Assembly (NCBI RefSeq): GCF_008064635.1
Contig: NZ_VRYZ01000008.1
Location: 186,001-250,000 of the forward strand
From: Parahaliea aestuarii
Lineage (GTDB): Bacteria > Pseudomonadota > Gammaproteobacteria > Pseudomonadales > Halieaceae
Direction: 5' to 3'
DNA: 64,000 bases
Below the pieces are notes generated by a model. It ran no database searches. It worked only from the letters and a program-made list of their open reading frames with translations, and was not told the origin of the DNA. A program made the translations under genes and the position numbers. This document shows, piece after piece, positions 60,001 to 64,000 of this stretch. Numbering within the stretch: the stretch's first letter is position 1; each line of letters begins with the position of its first letter.

Positions 60001-60572
60001 TATACGCCCAAGTCAAGCACTTCCTGCACGTTGGCGGGACTCAGCACCGGCACCGAGGCACCGATGAACATATGCTCGCTCTGGTGCGGCAGGGTGGATG
60101 ATTTACAGGCGTGGTCGTCGCCGGCCACCGCCAGTACACCGCCGTATTTGCTGGTGCCGAAGGCGTTGGCGTGCTTGATGACATCCATGGAGCGGTCGAC
60201 ACCGGGGCCCTTGCCGTACCACATGGAAAACACGCCATCGTACTTGCCACCGCGAAACAGGTTGGTCTGCTGGCTGCCCCACACTGCCGTAGCGGCGAGA
60301 TCCTCATTGATGCCGGGCTGGAAAACCACGTTGTGCTTGTCGAGCCAGGGCTTGGCCCGCCACATGGCCTGGTCCACCCCGCCTACGGGGGAACCCCGAT
60401 AACCGGAAATGAACGCCGCGGTGTTCAGGCCGCGCCGCTGGTCACGCTGGTGCTGCAACATGGGCAGGCGCACCAGAGCCTCGATACCCGTCATGTAGGC
60501 GCGAGTGGTATCCAGCGCGTATTTGTCGTCCAGCGATACTTTGCGAACAGCGTTGTTGCCGTGGGTAGTCAT
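57072..60572 (-). CDS. Fused indolepyruvate ferredoxin oxidoreductase
   Basis: A single 1166-residue polypeptide combining the domains of indolepyruvate ferredoxin oxidoreductase. It has an N-terminal pyrimidine-binding domain (GYRGSPVGGVDQAMW), a TPP domain with FCSGCPHNTS and GGIGCHYMATWM, and an iron-sulfur region (NDAVCEGCGDCSVKSNC and SCNKDYSCANGFCPSF). A gamma-type domain (VVTGVGGTGVLTITALVAMAA, MNQTGLAQKFGAVVSHVR) follows, with a C-terminal extension of unknown role. It decarboxylates aryl- or branched-chain 2-oxoacids to CoA esters. It is transcribed divergently from an Lrp-type regulator and followed by the dehydrogenase that makes 2-oxoacids. AGGTGAG lies before the ATG. Confidence 0.92.
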   Translation of the reverse strand: MTTHGNNAVRKVSLDDKYALDTTRAYMTGIEALVRLPMLQHQRDQRRGLNTAAFISGYRGSPVGGVDQAMWRAKPWLDKHNVVFQPGINEDLAATAVWGSQQTNLFRGGKYDGVFSMWYGKGPGVDRSMDVIKHANAFGTSKYGGVLAVAGDDHACKSSTLPHQSEHMFIGASVPVLSPANVQEVLDLGVYGWELSRYSGCWVALKAITENMDSAISADIDPNRIDIVIPEEFQLPADGVHARWPDKPLEQELRLNKYKIYAAREFARVNGLNRIVVDSPNARFGIITSGKAYLDVMQALEDMGIDDKVAAQIGLRVYKVGMPWPLEPRTTHEFAEGLEEILVVEEKRSIIEDQLTGQLYNYPVAARPRVFGEFDENGKDLLPNLGELTPAMVALAIHSRIKRFFKSELMDQRVDWINRKEASLATPRETIERMPHFCSGCPHNTSTKVPEGSRAMGGIGCHYMATWMPDRETHTFTQMGGEGVTWIGQAPFTETKHIFQNLGDGTYFHSGLLAIRAAVAAEVNITYKILYNDAVAMTGGQPIDGPLSVGDVVRQVSAENVRRIALVSDAPDAWRGEISGIPGFSLHHRDEMDALQKELRDYKGTSVIVYVQTCAAEKRRRRKKGTMVDPNKRLFINDAVCEGCGDCSVKSNCLSVLPKETELGRKRQIDQSSCNKDYSCANGFCPSFVSVIGGKLRKPGGIGDDSQVVFDPLPEPQLPSLDRPWNTVVTGVGGTGVLTITALVAMAAHIEGKGCATMNQTGLAQKFGAVVSHVRVSQNQEDIKAVRIPAGEADLLLGCDLVVTSTYEAMGKVAQGRTHAVVNEAEVPTSAFILDPDARFPTQSMKDKISTEVGDDTHFIDSTRIATQLLGDSIASNLFLLGFAWQRGTVPVSAEALEEAIELNGVAVSFNKAAFLWGRRCAHQPEKVLALVEQLEPAPVPRLESVDEIIADRVARLTEYQDAAYAERYRSQVERVRAADPRAEQANSISVAVARNLFKLMAYKDEYEVARLYTDGSFQKKLAQQFEGDYELRFNMAPPLFSKRDPNTGHLIKQEFGPWMMSAFGWLAKLRRLRGTRLDIFGYTEERKQERRDIADYEEVLESVLGALNSSNYEVALELARLPAKLRGFGHVKDRNRANLEPRKQQLLAQLRGETRAAAVKIVDAA

Positions 60573-60697
60573 ATCCAGCTCACCTCTTTATTGCGGCATA
60601 GTGTCACCCAGAAGTATAGGAATTGTTATTTGATCTACAGGCTCCAGCGGCCATAGAATGCATAGAATATGCACTGAAATATTATTTTGAGGATAGT
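60573..60697. promoter_or_regulatory. Divergent control region with a candidate Lrp/AsnC operator
   Basis: The 125-base region between the indolepyruvate oxidoreductase and the Lrp-type gene contains TGCATA-GAA-TATGCA at 60659-60673, a perfect 6+6 palindrome with a three-base centre, and a partly matching TAGAAT upstream. Spacing and composition suit an Lrp/AsnC site. TTGAGGA precedes the regulator ATG. Confidence 0.55.
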
Positions 60698-61174
60698 ATG
60701 CCTACTTCTTTGGCAAAACAGGATTTGGACATCCTCCGTCTACTGCAGCGGGACGCCACCCTCAGCACCGGAGAGATCGCCGAGCGGGTGAACCTGTCCC
60801 AATCCCCGTGCTGGCGGCGTATCAACCGGCTGGAGCAGGAGGGCATCATTCAGCGCCGGGTGGCGCTGCTCGACCGGGACTCCCTGGGCATGGAGGTGGT
60901 GGTGTTCGCCACCATCAACCTCACCTCCACCGGACGCCAGAATCTGATGAGCTTTGAAGAAGATATCGTGCGGCACCCGGAGGTCATGGAGTGTTACACC
61001 ATGACCGGGATATGGGACTATATGCTGAAGATCGTGACCCGGGACATCCGCCACTACGAAGAGTTCGTGCGCAACACCCTGACCGCCAGCCCGGCGATCC
61101 GCGAACTGCACTCCCACATGGCGGTGACCGAGATCAAGAACAGCACAGAGCTGCCGCTGGATACCCAGCTCTGA
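60698..61174 (+). CDS. Lrp/AsnC-family transcriptional regulator
   Basis: A 158-residue regulator. The N-terminal winged helix-turn-helix reads DLDILRLLQRDATLSTGEIAERVNLSQSPCWRRINRLEQEGII (60728-60856), and the RAM ligand-binding domain follows with VVVFATINLTSTGRQNL, VMECYTMTGIWDYMLKIVTRDIRHYEEFV. Members respond to amino acids. Position and the adjacent palindrome suggest that it controls the divergent oxidoreductase-dehydrogenase operon and possibly itself. The ATG at 60698 has a GAGGA-type site; upstream in-frame codons extend into AT-rich non-coding sequence. Confidence 0.92.
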   Translation: MPTSLAKQDLDILRLLQRDATLSTGEIAERVNLSQSPCWRRINRLEQEGIIQRRVALLDRDSLGMEVVVFATINLTSTGRQNLMSFEEDIVRHPEVMECYTMTGIWDYMLKIVTRDIRHYEEFVRNTLTASPAIRELHSHMAVTEIKNSTELPLDTQL

Positions 61175-61209
61175 GCCCCGCGCCAGCCCAACGCCACGAA
61201 CAGGATGTC

Positions 61210-62355
61210 ATGAACCTGCACAGCAAGCTGCCGGATGTCGGCACCACCATATTTACCCGCATGTCCGCCCTGGCGCGGGAACACGGCGCCATCAATCTGT
61301 CCCAGGGTTTCCCGGACTTCCCTGCCCCCGAGGGACTGCGTCAGGCCCTGGCCCGGCACGCACTGGAGGGCCATAACCAGTATGCGCCGATGATCGGCGA
61401 GGCCGCCCTGCGCGAACAGGTCGCCCTGCAATTGCAGAACTTTCGCGGCGTTGCAGCGGACCCGACCGAAGAAATCACCATTGTCCCCGGCGCCACCGAA
61501 GGCCTGTTCTGCGCCATCATGGCGCTGGTGGGCCGCGACGATGAAGTGATCCTGCTGGACCCGAGCTACGACAGTTACGAACCGGCGGTGCGCCTGGCCG
61601 GCGGTCGCGCGGTGCATGTTCCGCTAAACAACCGAGACTTCAGCGTGGACTGGGAGCGCGTGACCGGTGCCCTGTCACCCCGCAGCCGCATGATCGTCAT
61701 CAACAGCCCCCACAACCCGACCGGCGCGGTGCTCAGCCACAGCGACCTGGAAACCCTGCAGGCACTGGCAGAGCAACACGACCTGCTGGTGGTGAGCGAC
61801 GAGGTCTACGAGCATCTGGTGTTCGACGGCGCCCGACACCACAGCGTGCTGCAATACCCCGCCTTGCGGGCGCGCAGTGTGGCCGTCTATTCCTTCGGCA
61901 AGACCTACGGCGTCACCGGCTGGAAAACCGGCTACTGTGTGGCCCCCGCTGCGATCACTGCCGAGTTGCGCAAGGTGCACCAGTTCAACTGCTTTGTCGG
62001 CGTCACGCCGGTGCAGCTGGCGCTGGCGGACTTTATGGCGGCAGAGCCGGCCTACCCCGCTGCGCTGCCGGCCTTCTACCAGGCCAAGCGCGACCTGCTA
62101 CAGCGGGCCCTGGCGCCCTCCCGTTTCCGCCTGCGCCCGAGCCCCGGCACCTACTTCCAGTTACTCGATTACGGCGCTATCAGCGATGAGCCGGATCACC
62201 AGCTGTGCGAGCGCTGGACCCGGGAACACGGTGTTGCCAGCATCCCCATTTCCATCTTTTACCAGGCCCCGCCACAGCAGCACTTCCTGCGCCTGTGCTT
62301 TGCCAAGCAGGACGAGCAGCTGCTGCGGGCCGCGGAGGTACTATGCAGGATTTAA
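61210..62355 (+). CDS. ybdL: Methionine/glutamine aminotransferase YbdL
   Basis: A PLP aminotransferase of 381 residues, fold type I. The PLP lysine is Lys231 in YSFGKTYGVTGWK. Other motifs are INLSQGFPDFPAP, VPGATEGLFCAI, SPHNPTGAVL and SDEVYEHLVFDG. The profile fits YbdL, which transaminates methionine and aromatic amino acids with glutamine-like acceptors. YafV overlaps its end by 13 bases, and the two together perform the glutamine transaminase/omega-amidase methionine-salvage pair. The ATG at 61210 is inside the previous gene's 3' flank after 35 bases. Confidence 0.93.
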   Translation: MNLHSKLPDVGTTIFTRMSALAREHGAINLSQGFPDFPAPEGLRQALARHALEGHNQYAPMIGEAALREQVALQLQNFRGVAADPTEEITIVPGATEGLFCAIMALVGRDDEVILLDPSYDSYEPAVRLAGGRAVHVPLNNRDFSVDWERVTGALSPRSRMIVINSPHNPTGAVLSHSDLETLQALAEQHDLLVVSDEVYEHLVFDGARHHSVLQYPALRARSVAVYSFGKTYGVTGWKTGYCVAPAAITAELRKVHQFNCFVGVTPVQLALADFMAAEPAYPAALPAFYQAKRDLLQRALAPSRFRLRPSPGTYFQLLDYGAISDEPDHQLCERWTREHGVASIPISIFYQAPPQQHFLRLCFAKQDEQLLRAAEVLCRI

Positions 62356-63125
62356 AAGTCAGCCTGGTCCAGTGCGAACTCGCCTGGGAGGCTCCGGCCG
62401 ACAATCGGCGCCAGTTCGATGAGATCATCGCAGCCACCGCCGATACCGACCTGATCGTGCTGCCGGAGATGTTCACCACCGGCTTTTCCATGAATGCACT
62501 GGCCAATGCCGAGGCCCCGGGAGGCGCGACCGAACAGTGGCTGCAGGACAGGGCCCGCGAGCACAACTGCGCTCTCACCGGCTCTATCGCGGTCCAGGCG
62601 GGCGACGCTGTCTACAATCGCATGCTGTTCGCGACCCCGGAGGGCTGTGACTTTTACGACAAACGCCACCTGTTCCGAATGGCGGGCGAGCACAAGCGCT
62701 ACGCACCGGGTAGTGAACGGGTTATCGTGAGCTGGCGCGGCTGGCGCATACTGCTGCAGGTCTGCTACGACCTGCGCTTCCCGGTGTTCAGTCGCAATAC
62801 CGGCGACTACGACCTGGCCGTCTACGTGGCCAACTGGCCCGCGACCCGGCGCTTGCACTGGCGCAGCCTGCTACAGGCGCGAGCGATCGAAAACCAGGCC
62901 TGCGTGGTGGGAGTGAATCGTATCGGCAGCGATGCCAGGGGGCTCGACTACAGCGGCGACAGCCTCGCTATCGACGCCCAGGGCGCCATTCTGGCAGACC
63001 CCGAAAATGAAAACGGCACCACCAACGCTGTGTTGGACGGTGCCGCTCTGGTCAAGTACCGGGAAGCTTTCCCCTGCCAGCTGGATGCCGACGGCTTCCA
63101 GCTGGCGGGTATCACCACCCGGTGA
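62343..63125 (+). CDS. yafV: Omega-amidase YafV (nitrilase superfamily)
   Basis: A 260-residue carbon-nitrogen hydrolase that hydrolyses alpha-ketoglutaramate and alpha-ketosuccinamate. The catalytic triad is visible: Glu42 in VLPEMFTTGF, Lys107 in YDKRHLF and Cys141 in LQVCYDLRFP. It lacks any signal peptide, so it is cytoplasmic. The ATG at 62343 lies within the 3' end of ybdL; no separate ribosome site is strong, which points to coupled translation. The gene is convergent with ompA seven bases away. Confidence 0.93.
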   Translation: MQDLKVSLVQCELAWEAPADNRRQFDEIIAATADTDLIVLPEMFTTGFSMNALANAEAPGGATEQWLQDRAREHNCALTGSIAVQAGDAVYNRMLFATPEGCDFYDKRHLFRMAGEHKRYAPGSERVIVSWRGWRILLQVCYDLRFPVFSRNTGDYDLAVYVANWPATRRLHWRSLLQARAIENQACVVGVNRIGSDARGLDYSGDSLAIDAQGAILADPENENGTTNAVLDGAALVKYREAFPCQLDADGFQLAGITTR

Positions 63126-63132
63126 GCGCCAC

Positions 63133-64000
63133 TTACTCCTCGTAAGTGACTTCCAGGGTGGCCATGGTGCGGCGGTTCTGCGCGCGGCCTTCCTTGGTGT
63201 CGTTGGTAGCGACCGGCTGGGCTTCACCGTAACCAACCGGCTTGATGCGGCTGGCGGCAATACCGTACTGGTTAACCAGCATGTCTTTCACAGCGTCAGC
63301 ACGGCGCTGGGAGAGCTTCTGGTTGTAGTCGTCCGGACCAACGCTGTCGGTGTGACCTTCCAGTTGCACGTCAACATCGTCGAAGCGTTTGAGGAAGTTG
63401 GCCAGCTCGCCGATATCGTTGAAGTACTGCTCCTTCACCTTGCTGGAGTCGAAGTCGAAATTCACCTTCAGCTTGATGGAGGCTACGCGCTCAACCGGCA
63501 GCGGACAGCCGTTGGCATCAACGCGGGTGCCGGGGGGAGTGCCGGGGCACTGGTCCTTGTCATCGGTAACGCCGTCACCGTCGGAATCCACCGGCGCCGG
63601 GGGTGGCGGCGGGGGCGAATCTTCCTTCACTTTACCGAAGTAGTAGTTCAGGCCAGCGGTGAGCAGCACGTCGTTGTGGCTCTCGTCCAGGCTGTGCACC
63701 AGGCGGGCTTCGAGGCGGGCGCCGAAGCGGGAGGTCAGCATGTAGCGGACACCGGCGCCGGCGTTCAGTACGGTTTCCACGGAATCGATACCGTTATCGG
63801 CCTCGAAATCGATTTCACCACCACCGAAGGCCAGGTAGGGACGCACGCGGTTGCCGCCACCGATGTAGCTGCCACCGTAGTACAGCATGTCCAGCTGCCA
63901 GGTGGCGACGTCGATGTCGACACCGTTAGTGTTGCTTTCATCTTCTGCGTAGAAGATCTCGGCCGCCCAGTTGTCGTCAAAGGCGTACTCCAGGCTCACC
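63133..64000 (-). CDS. OmpA-family outer-membrane protein (5' part beyond window)
   Basis: The C-terminal 289 residues of an OmpA-type protein. The visible part has an eight-strand beta-barrel region (WQLDMLYYGGSYIGGGNRVRPYLAFGGGEI, NAGAGVRYMLTSRFGARLEARLVHSLDE), a Pro-rich linker (SPPPPPPAPVD), a thrombospondin type 3 calcium-binding repeat (DSDGDGVTDDKDQCPGTP) and the OmpA peptidoglycan-binding domain (VNFDFDSSKVKEQY, LEGHTDSVGPDDYNQKLSQRRADAV). It should anchor the outer membrane to the cell wall. The start lies to the right of the window; the codon near 63999 is internal. Confidence 0.92.
   Translation of the reverse strand, partial: VSLEYAFDDNWAAEIFYAEDESNTNGVDIDVATWQLDMLYYGGSYIGGGNRVRPYLAFGGGEIDFEADNGIDSVETVLNAGAGVRYMLTSRFGARLEARLVHSLDESHNDVLLTAGLNYYFGKVKEDSPPPPPPAPVDSDGDGVTDDKDQCPGTPPGTRVDANGCPLPVERVASIKLKVNFDFDSSKVKEQYFNDIGELANFLKRFDDVDVQLEGHTDSVGPDDYNQKLSQRRADAVKDMLVNQYGIAASRIKPVGYGEAQPVATNDTKEGRAQNRRTMATLEVTYEE

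Overview
The window is GC-rich, densely coding bacterial DNA that looks like a chromosome segment of a marine-type gammaproteobacterium. The dapA-bamC pair, oligopeptidase A, long-form SppA, YbdL/YafV, a YhhQ-like transporter and several short intergenic repeats support Gammaproteobacteria. Placement near Cellvibrionales/Halieaceae is an inference from gene content, not shown by any marker gene. I see no rRNA or tRNA genes, and no CRISPR array.

Layout. 0-1.3 kb: bamC (cut by the window edge) and dapA. 1.5-5.6 kb: a DUF3806 protein, then a four-gene MCE-type lipid transporter (permease, ATPase, MCE protein, lipoprotein). 5.6-16 kb: an accessory catabolic stretch with a 3-alpha-hydroxysteroid-dehydrogenase-like SDR, a TonB receptor, a TetR regulator, a DUF35/SCP2-thiolase pair, a CitE-like lyase, a Tat-exported flavoprotein with a lipoprotein cytochrome c, a NUDIX hydrolase and a MaoC hydratase. 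16-18.5 kb: a SulP transporter and UspA operon. 18.76-21.15 kb: an AT-richer island that reads as two integron gene cassettes on the minus strand with recognisable attC sites and no integrase in view. One cassette encodes a HEPN-like protein, the other an unknown membrane protein. 21.4-32.9 kb: a tiny YHYH-like secreted protein, two separate RND pump/adaptor pairs flanking an MscS channel, and a membrane-anchored AraC regulator.

33-41 kb: an exported SurE-like phosphatase with a lipoprotein, SppA, DUF2069, WrbA-like and ArsC-like proteins, YihY, a TlpA-like thioredoxin and cysK. 41-47.7 kb: GNAT, a quinone oxidoreductase, two convergent ATP/ADP-translocase-family transporters (one carrying an extra cadherin-like domain), and an exported protein fusing a calcineurin-type phosphoesterase to a PI3K/HipA/FAM20-like kinase domain. 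47.8-57 kb: DEAD-box helicase, a repeat-rich spacer, an S9 peptidase, oligopeptidase A, a PTPS-family pterin enzyme with an ExxHGH motif, an SDR and a YhhQ-like transporter. 55.9-64 kb: leucine-dehydrogenase-type enzyme and fused indolepyruvate oxidoreductase, a divergent Lrp regulator, the YbdL/YafV amino-acid salvage pair and a partial OmpA.

The strongest candidates for new biology are the cassette island with its HEPN protein, the secreted phosphatase-kinase fusion linked to a nucleotide-type transporter, and a family of nested-hairpin intergenic repeats with two clear copies near 49.2-49.5 kb and a degenerate one near 6.6 kb.
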